Shown here: positions 44,064 to 53,459 of the stretch, one piece after another
Numbering within the stretch: the first letter of the stretch is position 1
Layout of the letters: every line of letters starts with the position of its first letter
NCBI GenBank assembly: GCA_030403585.1
Contig: JAUEPE010000003.1
Span: 269,408 to 333,407 of the forward strand
Source: Frankia sp. RB7
Lineage (GTDB): Bacteria; Pseudomonadota; Alphaproteobacteria; Rhizobiales; Xanthobacteraceae
Direction of reading: 5' to 3'
DNA: 64,000 bases
Notes under the pieces: model-generated
Database searches by the model: none
What the model was told of the DNA's origin: nothing
What the model saw: only the letters and a program-made list of their open reading frames with translations
Made by a program: the position numbers and the translations under genes

Positions 44064-44193
44064 TCGAGGTGAGAATCGCCTGAGAACAGAGCAGGATATT
44101 GCCCATATCTGCCATGTTCCCTGAACCGGCGCGAGCCGGGTTGCGGCAGGCAACCAGACCGACTAGGTAGGACCTGAACAGACCGGACAGATC

Positions 44194-45150
44194 ATGGTCG
44201 TTATTGTCGATACCATCACGAACCCGCTGCGCCCGCGCCACCCCGAAAAGGTGAACCGCCCCGACTCCGCTTCGCCGCCGAAGCCGGACTGGATCCGGGT
44301 GCGCGCCCCCAACACGCGCGGCTATGCCGACACCCGCAACATCGTGCGCGCCAATGGCCTGCACACGGTGTGCGAGGAGGCGGGCTGCCCGAATATCGGC
44401 GAGTGCTGGGACAAGAAGCACGCCACCTTCATGATCATGGGTGACACCTGCACCCGGGCCTGCGCCTTCTGCAACGTCAAGACCGGCATGCCCAACGCCC
44501 TGGATGCGGCCGAGCCGCAGAATGTCGCCGAGGCCGTCGCCAAGCTGGGCCTCGCCCATGTCGTCATCACCTCGGTCGACCGCGACGATCTCTCTGATGG
44601 CGGCGCCGAGCATTTCGCCCAGACTATCCGCGCAATCCGCGCTGCATGCCCCTCGACCACGATCGAGATCCTGACGCCTGATTTCCTGCGCAAGGAAGGC
44701 GCGCTCGAGGTGGTCGTCGCGGCGCGGCCCGACGTCTTCAACCACAATCTCGAGACCGTGCCGTCGCGCTATCTGACCGTGCGGCCGGGCGCGCGATATT
44801 TCCACTCGATCCGGCTGCTGCAGCGGGTCAAGGAGCTCGATCCCACCATCTTCACCAAGTCCGGCATCATGGTCGGCCTCGGCGAGGAGCGCCACGAGGT
44901 GCAGCAGGTGATGGACGATCTGCGCTCGGGCGACGTCGACTTCCTGACCATCGGGCAATATCTCCAGCCGACCCGCAAGCATCACGCCGTGATGCGCTAC
45001 GTGCCGCCGGACGAGTTCAGCTCTTATGAAAAGGTTGCCTACACCAAGGGCTTCCTGATGGTGTCGGCGAGCCCGCTCACCCGTTCGTCGCATCATGCCG
45101 GCGAGGATTTTGCGAGATTGAAGGCCGCACGGGCCGCCACCGCGCGCTGA
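44194..45150 (+). CDS. lipA: Lipoyl synthase
   Basis: This 318-residue radical-SAM enzyme inserts two sulfurs into protein-bound octanoyl groups. The auxiliary cluster motif [12 protein letters not shown] is followed by the radical-SAM motif [26 protein letters not shown] and RSSHHAGE near the end are characteristic; the C-terminal serine of RSSHHAG ligates the auxiliary cluster. It is 6 bp upstream of the ratA/coq10-like gene. Confidence 0.98.
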   Translation: MVVIVDTITNPLRPRHPEKVNRPDSASPPKPDWIRVRAPNTRGYADTRNIVRANGLHTVCEEAGCPNIGECWDKKHATFMIMGDTCTRACAFCNVKTGMPNALDAAEPQNVAEAVAKLGLAHVVITSVDRDDLSDGGAEHFAQTIRAIRAACPSTTIEILTPDFLRKEGALEVVVAARPDVFNHNLETVPSRYLTVRPGARYFHSIRLLQRVKELDPTIFTKSGIMVGLGEERHEVQQVMDDLRSGDVDFLTIGQYLQPTRKHHAVMRYVPPDEFSSYEKVAYTKGFLMVSASPLTRSSHHAGEDFARLKAARAATAR

Positions 45151-45156
45151 ACCGCT

Positions 45157-45627
45157 ATGCCCAAATTTTCGAGCAAGCGCCGTGTCCATCACAGTGCGCC
45201 CAAGATGTTTGATCTGGTCGCCGACGTCGAGCGCTACCCGGAATTCGTGCCGCTGTGCAGCGCGCTGAAAATCCGCCAGCGCATGGCCAAGCCCGACGGC
45301 ACCGAGGTGCTGGTCGCTGACATGACGGTGTCGTTCAAGCTGGTCAAGGAATCCTTCACCAGCCGCGTGACGCTCGATCGCGCCAATTTGAAAATTCTGG
45401 TCGAATATCTGCAAGGTCCGTTCAGCAATCTCGAAAACCGCTGGTCGTTCGAGCCCAAGGGCGATGACATCTGCGATGTCGGTTTCTTCCTCGCCTATGA
45501 ATTCAGGAGCCGTATGCTGGCGATACTGATGGGCTCGATGTTCGACGCTGCGTTCGCGCGGTTTTCCGCCGCGTTCGAGAAACGGGCCGACGCCATCTAC
45601 GGCCGGCCGAAGCTCGCGTCGTCCTGA
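45157..45627 (+). CDS. RatA/Coq10-like START-domain protein
   Basis: This 156-residue SRPBCC/polyketide-cyclase-type protein has MFDLVADVERYPEFVPLC, a central beta-sheet with FKLVKESFTSRVTLD, and FFLAYEFRSRMLAILMGSMFD. Family members bind ubiquinone (Coq10) or, as E. coli RatA, affect ribosome association. Adjacency to lipA and a respiratory cluster favours a quinone-related role. Its TGA directly abuts the stop of the convergent cytochrome gene. Confidence 0.88.
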   Translation: MPKFSSKRRVHHSAPKMFDLVADVERYPEFVPLCSALKIRQRMAKPDGTEVLVADMTVSFKLVKESFTSRVTLDRANLKILVEYLQGPFSNLENRWSFEPKGDDICDVGFFLAYEFRSRMLAILMGSMFDAAFARFSAAFEKRADAIYGRPKLASS

Positions 45628-46443
45628 TCAATCCACCGCCTTCACGACATCCGGCGGCTGCGAGGCGTAATACGCCGCGGCGGCCTCGACCTCCTGCGGC
45701 GTCATGGCGCGGGCGATGTTGCGCATCTGCTGGCTGATGTCGTTACGACGCTCGCCTGAGGCAAGCGCCTGGAGCTGCGCCTTCAGATAAGCCTCGGACT
45801 GTCCCTCCAGCCACGGGCTGCCGGTCTTGTTGTCGAGACTGCCATGGCAGGCGCCGCAGGGCGCGATGCCGCGCATCGGCGCGCCGTAGATGACGATGTT
45901 GGGTTTCGGCAGTTGCGGTGTCGGGTGATAGGCCGGAAGACGCGGCAGATAGGCGTAATAGTTCGAGATGTCTGCGATTTCCTCCTCCGTCAGGTTGACG
46001 GCGAACGGCGACATCACGGCATTGCTGCGCGCGCCGGAGCGGAAATCATGCAGCTCCTTGTAGATCACGGCGGCATACTGGCCGGCGAGGTTGGGTGAAT
46101 CCGCGCGACTGACGCCGGTCGGGCCATGGCAGATTGCACAGCGCTGGGCGAGTGTGGCGCCGCGCCCGATTGCTTCCTGGTTCGGGCGTGCCAGCGTATG
46201 GGAGGTCAGCACGACCTCGGAGAGGCGTTTGGTCTGTTCGGGCGCTGTCACGCTGGCTGCACGCTGCGGCACGCCGGCAGCGCTGCAAATTGCATCCCAG
46301 ACATTTGCGAACTGGACCCAGGGCTGCGCGAAGGGCAGCACGACGAAGCCGGCGATCGCGGTGACAATGAGCATTCCGAGGACAATGCCGACGCCAATCC
46401 GGAAATGGCGATTGCCGAAGGTGAAGAGGTCGCGCGTGCTCAT
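45628..46443 (-). CDS. Dihaem cytochrome c, membrane-anchored
   Basis: This 271-residue protein has an N-terminal membrane anchor (residues ~18-40) and two haem c sites, CAICH and CGACH, in two cytochrome c4-like halves (NLAGQYAAVIYKELHDFRSG; SPWLEGQSEAYLKAQLQAL). It sits downstream of oxidase subunit I with TGATG coupling and probably hands electrons to the oxidase in the periplasm. Confidence 0.9.
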   Translation of the reverse strand: MSTRDLFTFGNRHFRIGVGIVLGMLIVTAIAGFVVLPFAQPWVQFANVWDAICSAAGVPQRAASVTAPEQTKRLSEVVLTSHTLARPNQEAIGRGATLAQRCAICHGPTGVSRADSPNLAGQYAAVIYKELHDFRSGARSNAVMSPFAVNLTEEEIADISNYYAYLPRLPAYHPTPQLPKPNIVIYGAPMRGIAPCGACHGSLDNKTGSPWLEGQSEAYLKAQLQALASGERRNDISQQMRNIARAMTPQEVEAAAAYYASQPPDVVKAVD

Positions 46444-48065
46444 CACTGCGCTCCCACATAAACGGCTGGCACCGAGGTGCCTCCGCCCAGCGCCAGATTC
46501 AGGATCGGATAGCCGTAATTGGTGAGGGTGAGCGCGATCATCAGCGCCACCCACAGCGCATGCGTGTTGAGCGCTACCGGCACGGTCGTCGGCTGGTGCA
46601 CGGCCAGCGCAAAGCGGTAGGGACCGGCATCGACCTGCGGTGCGCGCATGCCGCGGGCCAGGATGACGATGAACATGATGCCTGAAGTCAGCAGGATGAA
46701 GCCGCCGATTACGGAGAAAGTCACCGAGAGCGCCTGCGGCGCGATGGCGGGATCGCCGAAGTCGAAATAGGCCATGCGGCGCGGCATGCCCAGAATGCCG
46801 ACCCAGTGCCAGGGAAAGGTCGTCACGATCATGCCGATGAACCAGAGCCAGAGCTGGGTGCGGATCAGGCGGACGTCGACCAGCTCGCGGCCCGTGAGAT
46901 GCGGCCACAGATCATAGGCGATCGCAAAATACATGATCACGATGGCGCCGCCGAAGATCAGGTGGAAATGGCCGGTGATCCATTGCGTGTTGTGGATGGA
47001 GGCATCGAGCTGATAGCTCATGTTGATGAGGCCGCCGGCGCCGCCGAAGCCGAGCATGACGAACGAGAACGCCAGCGCCAGCATCATCGGATTATCCCAG
47101 GGCAGGGCCCTGATCCAGCCGAACAGGCCACGGCCGCCGCGAAGGCGTGCCGCGATTTCGACCGAGGCGCAGATCGTGAACACCGTCAGCAGCGTCGGCA
47201 GCGCCACCAGTGCGGTGAAGGCCGAATGGATGAACTTGAAGCCGGCGCCGACCTGCGGATCGGCAAACGTATGGTGCATGCCGATCGGCATCGCCACCAC
47301 CAGAAACAGGATGAACGAGATCCGCGCCATGCTGTCGGAATAGACCCGGCCGCCGATCGCGCGCGGCACGATGGTGTAATAGGCGATGTAGGTCGGCATC
47401 AGCCAGAAATAGACGATGGCGTGCAGCGTCCAGGAGAAGAAGATGCGGGCAAGGCCGGCGTCGATCGTGTTCTTCAGCCCGGCCGCGACGGGGATGATCT
47501 GCAGCAACAGCTCGAGCGCCGCGCCGACCGCGGTCCAGGCCCAGAGATACGAGCCCGCGACATTGGCGAACATCGCGAGCGGCACCGGCGCGTCGGGATG
47601 AGCCTTGCGCCAGACGCGCAGATTGATCGCCATCAGCGCGACCCAGATCCACGAGCCGACCACGACCAGCACGACGCCGAGATAGTAGAACAGATTGCCG
47701 ATCAGCGGCGGATAAAACGTGTAGAGCACCGAGGCGCGGCCGAGCGCGATCGGGATCACAGCCATGATGCTGCCGAGGACGATCAGCCAGAACCCGGTCC
47801 AGGCCCAGCGCACGCCGACCAGGCGCTGCTCCAGCGCGGACTCGCTGATGGCATAGCCGAACCCCATTGCAACCAGGGTCGGGAACACATAGCCCATCAC
47901 CGTGCCGTGCGCGGTCAGCGAGCGGTAATAGAGCTCGGGATTGGAGAGCCAGGTGCCGATCGGGCTGCGGATGAACATCTGCCATGCGCCGAGCGTGAGC
48001 GCCACGCCGAACACGGCGAAAGCAAACCAGAAATGGGCGAGAATGAGCTTCCTATTGACCAACAC
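46443..48065 (-). CDS. B-type haem-copper oxidase subunit I
   Basis: This 540-residue protein has about 13 membrane helices. Haem and copper ligands are visible: H53 (LTAHGTVMG), H215 with Y219 (SWTLHAIVYFW), H264-H265 (MHHTF), and H366/H368 (TGHFHLI). The arrangement resembles ba3-type oxidases more than aa3 A-type enzymes, since the D-channel asparagine/aspartate set is not evident. It starts at GTG 48065, overlapping the end of subunit II by 14 bp. Confidence 0.9.
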   Translation of the reverse strand: MLVNRKLILAHFWFAFAVFGVALTLGAWQMFIRSPIGTWLSNPELYYRSLTAHGTVMGYVFPTLVAMGFGYAISESALEQRLVGVRWAWTGFWLIVLGSIMAVIPIALGRASVLYTFYPPLIGNLFYYLGVVLVVVGSWIWVALMAINLRVWRKAHPDAPVPLAMFANVAGSYLWAWTAVGAALELLLQIIPVAAGLKNTIDAGLARIFFSWTLHAIVYFWLMPTYIAYYTIVPRAIGGRVYSDSMARISFILFLVVAMPIGMHHTFADPQVGAGFKFIHSAFTALVALPTLLTVFTICASVEIAARLRGGRGLFGWIRALPWDNPMMLALAFSFVMLGFGGAGGLINMSYQLDASIHNTQWITGHFHLIFGGAIVIMYFAIAYDLWPHLTGRELVDVRLIRTQLWLWFIGMIVTTFPWHWVGILGMPRRMAYFDFGDPAIAPQALSVTFSVIGGFILLTSGIMFIVILARGMRAPQVDAGPYRFALAVHQPTTVPVALNTHALWVALMIALTLTNYGYPILNLALGGGTSVPAVYVGAQ

Positions 48066-48618
48066 AGCTCAGCCTCCCGCCGGATTTCGCGCGATTGGCG
48101 AAGTCGGTCTTGTCGATCACCTTGACCTTGCCCCACATGCCCTCATGGCCGAAGGAGCAAAACTCCTGGCAGGGCATCAGATAGTCGCCGGTCCTGCCAA
48201 AGCGCATCAGCTGCTCTGAGATGTAGCCGGGCACCAGCATGGTGTTGACGTTGGTGCCCTGGATCAGGATGCCGTGCACGACGTCGGCGCTGGTGGCGCG
48301 CAGCGTAATCGGCGTATCGACGGGCACTACGATGCAGGCCGGCGTGAACGAATATTGCTGGCCGATTGCGCGTACCGTGACATTGCCGTTGGCCTCGAGC
48401 ACGCTGCCGAGATTGCTCTCGACAAATTCGCCGGCGAGATGAATGCGCGACGGGTCGGTGGTCTCGACGCGCGGCTGCGGCATGGTCGCCTGGTGGATAC
48501 CGGCGAAAGCCGCCAGCAGCGCCATGCCCACGATGATGATCACGGCAATGGTGGCCCAGCGTCGCTCGACGCGGGCCGCAACCGCGACGCTGCTGCCATG
48601 GGTGTCCTCCGCGCTCAT
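48052..48618 (-). CDS. Cytochrome c oxidase subunit II (CuA)
   Basis: This 188-residue protein has one membrane helix (residues ~22-42) and a cupredoxin domain. All CuA ligands are present: H115 (DVVHGI), C150, C154, H158 and M161 (CQEFCSFGHEGM). It accepts electrons from cytochrome c and passes them to subunit I. The single anchor and short length fit the B-type family. Its ATG overlaps the stop of the small upstream gene. Confidence 0.93.
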   Translation of the reverse strand: MSAEDTHGSSVAVAARVERRWATIAVIIIVGMALLAAFAGIHQATMPQPRVETTDPSRIHLAGEFVESNLGSVLEANGNVTVRAIGQQYSFTPACIVVPVDTPITLRATSADVVHGILIQGTNVNTMLVPGYISEQLMRFGRTGDYLMPCQEFCSFGHEGMWGKVKVIDKTDFANRAKSGGRLSCVGQ

Positions 48619-48791
48619 TGCAGCGGTCCGCGCGGCAGGAAGACGAAGAGATAGAAGGCGAGCCACATCGCGACGACGCAGGCTGTGGCGATGCCGGCCA
48701 GCACGATTGCGCCCGACGGGCCCTGGGCAACGACTTCCTCGACGGCCTGGTCGGCGGCGGCCGGGCTGGTCGGCGGATCGGAATTGAACAT
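48615..48791 (-). CDS. Small single-helix oxidase-associated protein (58 aa)
   Basis: This 58-residue protein has an N-terminal hydrophilic part (FNSDPPTSPAAADQAVEE) and one membrane helix (IVLAGIATACVVAMWLAFYL). It overlaps the subunit II start as TGATG and sits 8 bp after the trihaem cytochrome gene, so it is likely a minor structural subunit like IIa of ba3 oxidases (inference). Confidence 0.75.
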   Translation of the reverse strand: MFNSDPPTSPAAADQAVEEVVAQGPSGAIVLAGIATACVVAMWLAFYLFVFLPRGPLQ

Positions 48792-48799
48792 GACGCCTC

Positions 48800-50053
48800 T
48801 CAGTTCAGCGGTGCGGAGCGGAGTTCGTTGGCCTCGCGCGCCGAAACCGGCGTGCCGCGATTGCCCCAGGCGGTGCGGATGTAGGAGACGACGGCGGCGA
48901 CCTCGTTGTCGGAGAGCAGGCCGGCAAACGGCGGCATGCCGTATGGCATCGGATTGCCCTTGGTGCCCGGCGGATAGCCGCCATTGAGCACCATGCGGAT
49001 CGGGTTGACCGCCGACTGCATCTCGATCGACTGGTTGTTGGCGAGCGGCGGCCAGTGCGGCGGCTTGCCTTCGCCCTGCGTGCCGTGACAGCTCGCGCAG
49101 TTCTTGTCGTAGACGGTCTTGCCGAGGCTGATCAGCAGGCTGCTCTCGGTGTTCGGCAATGCCGAGCTTGCCGGCGGCGGCGACGACGCTTCGGCGATGC
49201 CCTTCAGGTACAGCGCCATTGCCTTGGTGTCGGCGTCGTCGAGATATTGCAGGCTGTTGTGCACGACCTCGGCCATCGGGCCGTAGACCACGCCGCGCGC
49301 GGAAACGCCGGTCTGGAGCAGGTCGGTGATGTCCTTGATGCTCCAGTCGCCGAGGCCCGCCTCGCGGTTGGAGGTGAGCGAGGGCGCGTACCAGTTCTGC
49401 ATCGGGATCAGGCCGCCCTTGAAGGCGTCGGACTGTGAGGTGCCGCCGAGCGCGTTGATCGGCGAATGGCACATGCCGCAATGGCCGAGGCCTTCGACCA
49501 GATAGGCGCCGCGATTCCATTCGGCCGATTTGCCCGGATCGGGCTTGAACTCGCCCTCGCTGAAGAACAGCGTGCGCCAGCCGAGGATGAGCTGGCGGTT
49601 GTCATAGGGGAAGCGCAGCTCGTGCGGCTTGTTCTTCTGGTTCACCGGCGGGATCGAGCGCAGATAGGCAAAGATCGCGTCGCTGTCGGCGCGCGTTACC
49701 TTTGTGTAGGACGCGAACGGCATCGCCGGATAGATCAGCCCGCCATCCGGGAAACGGCCATTGTGCATGGTCCGGTAGAAATCGTCCGCGCTCCATTTGC
49801 CGATGCCGGTCTCCGGATCCGGCGTGATGTTGGAGGTGTAGATCGTGCCGAACGGGGTCGGCATCGGTCGCGCGCCGGCAAACAGGCGGCCCTCCGCCGC
49901 GGTGTGGCAGGCGGTGCAATCGCCGGCGCGGGCGAGATATTCGCCCCGCGCGACGATGTCACTGGTCTTGTCACCTGTTTTTTCTTGCGCCCGCGCGGCC
50001 GTGGTGAACGCGACGAGAGCGAGCAGTGCGATCGACAGTTTCAAGCCCATCAT
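48800..50053 (-). CDS. Trihaem cytochrome c
   Basis: This 417-residue exported protein has a signal peptide (KLSIALLALVAFTTAARAQ) and three haem sites, CTACH, CGMCH and CASCH. It shows the layout of alcohol/aldehyde dehydrogenase-type trihaem subunits (GEYLARAGDCTACH, PTPFGTIYTSNITPD, DDFYRTMHNG). No dehydrogenase gene adjoins it, so it probably feeds the oxidase. Two ATGs in tandem begin the frame; the second has the better spacing to GAGG. Confidence 0.92.
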   Translation of the reverse strand: MMGLKLSIALLALVAFTTAARAQEKTGDKTSDIVARGEYLARAGDCTACHTAAEGRLFAGARPMPTPFGTIYTSNITPDPETGIGKWSADDFYRTMHNGRFPDGGLIYPAMPFASYTKVTRADSDAIFAYLRSIPPVNQKNKPHELRFPYDNRQLILGWRTLFFSEGEFKPDPGKSAEWNRGAYLVEGLGHCGMCHSPINALGGTSQSDAFKGGLIPMQNWYAPSLTSNREAGLGDWSIKDITDLLQTGVSARGVVYGPMAEVVHNSLQYLDDADTKAMALYLKGIAEASSPPPASSALPNTESSLLISLGKTVYDKNCASCHGTQGEGKPPHWPPLANNQSIEMQSAVNPIRMVLNGGYPPGTKGNPMPYGMPPFAGLLSDNEVAAVVSYIRTAWGNRGTPVSAREANELRSAPLN

Positions 50054-50061
50054 CCGCCTCG

Positions 50062-50769
50062 TCAGTTGGGCTGGCTGCCGCAGCCGAAGGGCAGCGCGTA
50101 GGTGCCTTTCGGGACGGGAGCAGGATTAGCGGGGGCAGGGCGCGTCGCAAGCCAAGCCGCGACAGCAGTGACGTCGGCCTCGGTCAAATGGCCAGCGACG
50201 AGCTGCATGCAGTCGGGCGATTTCGCCGTGCGGGTGCCGTAGCGCCAGGCGCCGAGCTGGGCGCTGACATAGGCGGCGCGCAAGCCGAGCAGGCCGGGAA
50301 TGCCGGGCTGCATGCCCGTGAGCCCCGGACCGTGGCAGCTCACACAGGCCGGAATACTGCGGTTCGCGTCACCACTGGTGGCGAGCAACTCACCTTGTGC
50401 GAGGACGTCCTTGCTGACTTCGCTCGGCGCAGGCTGCGGCAGTGGCGGGTGCTCGCTGGCAAAATACTCTGCCATCGCTTCCAGATACGGATCAGGCAAG
50501 AACTCCAGCAGGTAGTTCATCGGCGGATATTTGCGCCGGCCGCCGCGAAACGCGAGGAGCTGATTGTAGAGGTAGCCGGCCGGTTTGCCGGCGAGGCGCG
50601 GGAAATAGACGTCGCTGGTGCCTTCGCCCTTGTTGCCGTGACAGGGCGTGCAGGCCTCCACCCGCGCCGCCATGGTATCCGGCGGTTGGTTGGCCGTTTG
50701 TGCGGCCGCGCCATCAAAGGAGGCAAAGCAAACAAGTAAAGCGGCGAGGGCCGCATCGCGCGCGAACAC
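50062..50769 (-). CDS. Dihaem cytochrome c4-like protein
   Basis: The start is GTG 50769, with GGAGGGC upstream. The 235-residue product has a signal peptide (FARDAALAALLVCFASFDGAAAQ) and two haem motifs, CTPCH and CVSCH. Further motifs are FPRLAGKPAGYLYNQLLAFRGG and MQLVAGHLTEADVTAVAAWLA. It heads the cytochrome/oxidase operon. The longer frame to 51066 has no signal peptide and is rejected. Confidence 0.88.
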   Translation of the reverse strand: MFARDAALAALLVCFASFDGAAAQTANQPPDTMAARVEACTPCHGNKGEGTSDVYFPRLAGKPAGYLYNQLLAFRGGRRKYPPMNYLLEFLPDPYLEAMAEYFASEHPPLPQPAPSEVSKDVLAQGELLATSGDANRSIPACVSCHGPGLTGMQPGIPGLLGLRAAYVSAQLGAWRYGTRTAKSPDCMQLVAGHLTEADVTAVAAWLATRPAPANPAPVPKGTYALPFGCGSQPN

Positions 50770-51204
50770 GTCTTCGCCCTCCAGAGTGCTGGGCCGGGTT
50801 GATTCCTGGCCACAACGTAATGTGGCATTATTGCGCCAGTATAGGCGTGCACAAGCTCTGAAGGGAACAAAGACGTTTAGTCGCTCCGCGACCTCGCAGA
50901 TCATGATCGATTTCGACAATCTGCGTGCGATTTGAAAATGCAAGCGCGACGTCACGGTCTCGCGGCGATTCTCATTTGGTGCAGCATAAGGAAACGTAGC
51001 GGGTGACGGCATCGCGAGGTCTGCGCAAAACCCTCCATGTACACTCGGTACTCTGGGAGGTGACAAGTGCAGTTTGTGCCAAAATGCGATTTGCTGACAG
51101 AACGCCCCTTATCGTGAGTGCAACACCCGTTTCGGCTGCATTTCGTCAGGGGCGCAATTACAGTCCGAGTCGGGCTCAGGGCTTGTGTAGCGGGACCAGG
51201 AGAC
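50770..51204. other. Divergent intergenic region before the oxidase operon
   Basis: About 435 bp without a convincing gene. It should hold the promoter of the minus-strand oxidase operon. A 10-bp palindrome GATCATGATC occurs at 50899-50908. No FixK/FNR-type TTGAT-N4-ATCAA box was found. Confidence 0.45.
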
Positions 51205-51399
51205 ATGGCGCGCTGGAAGCAATCGTGGAGCGACGACGACCTCAATCGGCTCAGGAAGCTTGCAGGGACCAAGCCAATCACGATGATCGCGAAGGAGCTC
51301 GGTCGGACCACGGGAACTGTGCTCGCGAAGGCGATCGAGCAGAAGCTTCCTGTCATCCATCGGATCGAGCGACCCTCGCAAGGATCGAACCTGTCTTGA
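51205..51399 (+). CDS. Small Myb/SANT-like HTH protein
   Basis: This 64-residue basic protein starts at ATG 51205 with CAGGAG upstream. ARWKQSWSDDDLNRLRKLAG followed by MIAKELGRTTGTVLAKAIE resembles a SANT/GcrA-like helix-turn-helix (tryptophan start, acidic first helix, K/R-rich recognition region). Probably DNA-binding; targets unknown. Confidence 0.65.
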   Translation: MARWKQSWSDDDLNRLRKLAGTKPITMIAKELGRTTGTVLAKAIEQKLPVIHRIERPSQGSNLS

Positions 51400-51465
51400 A
51401 TGTCGAATCCTGCCGCGGACACGGGGGTCCCGGTTGCGCTTCGCTCCATCCGAGTTACTGGGACA

Positions 51466-52077
51466 TCAACCGCGCGGCGACCGCGGCGGCCGTCGCTTCG
51501 CAGCGTGGCGTCGCGGCGTTCGAGTCACGCGCGGACGCAGCCTCGTTGCGGCAGCGGCGCGGCGCGGCTTGGTCGCGGCTTGCGGACCGCGAGCGAGATC
51601 CATCAGCATGCGCAGCGCCTCAACCACGGAGCGGGCGCGCACGGCGGTGCGGCCGATCGCGCCAAAACGCTGCTCGCGATGGATGATGCGGCCGTCGCGC
51701 GCAGCAGCCGCAAAATGGACGAGACCGACCGGCTTGCCCGGGGTGGCGCCGCCGGGGCCGGCAATGCCGGTGATGGCAACTGCGAGATCGACGCCGGCTC
51801 GCTCCAGCGCGCCGACCGCCATCGCGATCGCGGTCTCCTTGCTGACGGCGCCGAAATTGGTGAGCGTGCTGGCCTCGACCCCCAGCATCGCGCGCTTGGC
51901 GTCGTTGGAATAGGTGACGAAGCCGCGATCGATGACGTCAGAGGAGCCGGGAATATCGGTCAGGGCGCCGGCGACGAGGCCGCCGGTGCAGGACTCGGCG
52001 GTCGCGATCGTCAGCTTGCGCATCCGGCACAAATCGAGCAGCGAGCGGGAGAGGGCGCGTGCGTCGCTGCTGCCCAT
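51466..52077 (-). CDS. CinA C-terminal domain protein (nicotinamide-nucleotide amidase)
   Basis: Residues 1-163 form a CinA/PncC amidase domain: TIATAESCTGGLVAGALTDI, VIDRGFVTYSNDAK, AVSKETAIAMA and ITGIAGPGG. The enzyme deamidates nicotinamide mononucleotide in pyridine-nucleotide salvage. The last ~40 residues are an Arg/Pro/Ala-rich tail absent from typical members. The start is 3 bp after the ispDF stop. Confidence 0.9.
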   Translation of the reverse strand: MGSSDARALSRSLLDLCRMRKLTIATAESCTGGLVAGALTDIPGSSDVIDRGFVTYSNDAKRAMLGVEASTLTNFGAVSKETAIAMAVGALERAGVDLAVAITGIAGPGGATPGKPVGLVHFAAAARDGRIIHREQRFGAIGRTAVRARSVVEALRMLMDLARGPQAATKPRRAAAATRLRPRVTRTPRRHAAKRRPPRSPRG

Positions 52078-52080
52078 GGC

Positions 52081-53292
52081 CTAGACGCTCCAGGTTTTCT
52101 CGTTAAATGTCTTCTCGTTAAATGGCAGGCGGATGGTGGCGCTCGCGGTGGCCGCGACGCCTTCCTCGCGGCCGGTGAAGCCGAGCCGCTCGCTGGTTGT
52201 CGCCTTCACGGCGACGCGGGAGATGTCGACGCCGGAGATCTCGGCGATGCGCGCGCGCATGGTGTCGCGCAACGGGCCGATCTTCGGCCGCTCGCAGATC
52301 ATCGTCACTTCGAGATTGGCGATGCGGCCACCGCGCGCCGTGACGCGCTCGATGGCGTATTTCAGAAACTGGTCGGAGGAGGCGCCCTTCCACTTGGCAT
52401 CGCTGGGCGGGAAGTGCGAGCCGATGTCGCCGTCGGCCAATGCGCCGAGGATGGCGTCGACCAGCGCATGCAGGCCGACATCGCCGTCGGAATGGGCAAG
52501 AAAACCCTTGGTGTGCGGCACGCGCACGCCGCACAGCATGAGGTGGTCGCCGTCGCCGAAGGCGTGCACGTCATAGCCCGTGCCGGTCCTGATGTCGCCG
52601 AGCAGGCTGGCCAGGCGAGCTTCCTCGCGCATGAAATCCTCGGGGGTGGTGAGCTTCATGTTGGCAACATCGCCTTCAAAGGTCGCGACCGTCAATCCCG
52701 CCCATTCGGCGATGGCGGCATCATCGGTGAAATCGTTTCGTCCGTCCTTTGCCGCGCGACGATGCGCTTCGAGGATGACGTCGAAACGAAAGGATTGCGG
52801 CGTCTGCGCGATTCGCAAGGAAGCCCGATCCGGCGTGTCCTCGACATTGCCGTCCGCGCTGGTGACCTTGATGGTGTCGGTAACGGGGACGACGGGGATC
52901 GCCGCGCCGGTGCGGCTTGCCGCTTCGATCGCACGCGAGATCACGCTGGCCGAGACGAAGGGACGCGCGGCGTCGTGGATCAGGACGATGTCGGGCTTGT
53001 GTTTGGCGAGCGCTTCGAGACCGGCGAGCACCGAGGCTTGGCGCGTCGCGCCGCCATTGGTCGGCGCTTCGTGCTTCAGTCCTGCGACCGCTGCCGTGAA
53101 CATGGCGCTGTCGTCGGGATTCACCACCGGCTGCACCGCGAACAATTCGGCGTGGGTGCTGAACGCTTCCATGGCGCGGTAGATCACGGGCACGCCGCCG
53201 ATCTCACGATATTGCTTCGGCCCACCCGCGCCCGCGCGCAGGCCACGTCCGGCCGCGACAAGAACGACTGCAGTGCGCTGTGATTTTGCCAT
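52081..53292 (-). CDS. ispDF: Bifunctional IspD/IspF (MEP pathway)
   Basis: This 403-residue fusion of two non-consecutive MEP-pathway enzymes is typical of alphaproteobacteria. Residues ~1-230 are IspD, the CDP-ME synthase ([34 protein letters not shown]). From ~235 on is IspF, the MEcPP synthase ([44 protein letters not shown]). The C-terminus has a duplicated NEKT ([10 protein letters not shown]). ATG 53292 is chosen because IspD homology begins there. Confidence 0.96.
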   Translation of the reverse strand: MAKSQRTAVVLVAAGRGLRAGAGGPKQYREIGGVPVIYRAMEAFSTHAELFAVQPVVNPDDSAMFTAAVAGLKHEAPTNGGATRQASVLAGLEALAKHKPDIVLIHDAARPFVSASVISRAIEAASRTGAAIPVVPVTDTIKVTSADGNVEDTPDRASLRIAQTPQSFRFDVILEAHRRAAKDGRNDFTDDAAIAEWAGLTVATFEGDVANMKLTTPEDFMREEARLASLLGDIRTGTGYDVHAFGDGDHLMLCGVRVPHTKGFLAHSDGDVGLHALVDAILGALADGDIGSHFPPSDAKWKGASSDQFLKYAIERVTARGGRIANLEVTMICERPKIGPLRDTMRARIAEISGVDISRVAVKATTSERLGFTGREEGVAATASATIRLPFNEKTFNEKTWSV

Positions 53293-53425
53293 TGGACTCA
53301 AATATTGAACTGTCAGGGGATGCGTCGGGGCGTGGGGTGATTGCCGGCATGCCTCTAGCACGGCAGGCCCGCAAAAAAAGGGGGTTTCCCCGGATTGTGG
53401 GATTCAGCATTTTGCTGCACTGCAC

Positions 53426-53453
53426 TTGAAAGATTTGCAGAACTGTCTAAACT
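53426..53453 (+). promoter_or_regulatory. Probable sigma-70-type promoter of dusB-ntrBC
   Basis: TTGAAA (53426) and TAAACT (53448) have 16-bp spacing. The predicted start site coincides with the ATG at 53460, so dusB may be leaderless or begin at the later ATG 53511. Confidence 0.5.
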
Positions 53454-53459
53454 GTAGGC

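Noticed and set aside
50770..51066. N-terminal extension of the dihaem cytochrome frame to 51066.
   Set aside because: The signal peptide begins at GTG 50769 with a good SD; the extension is not protein-like.
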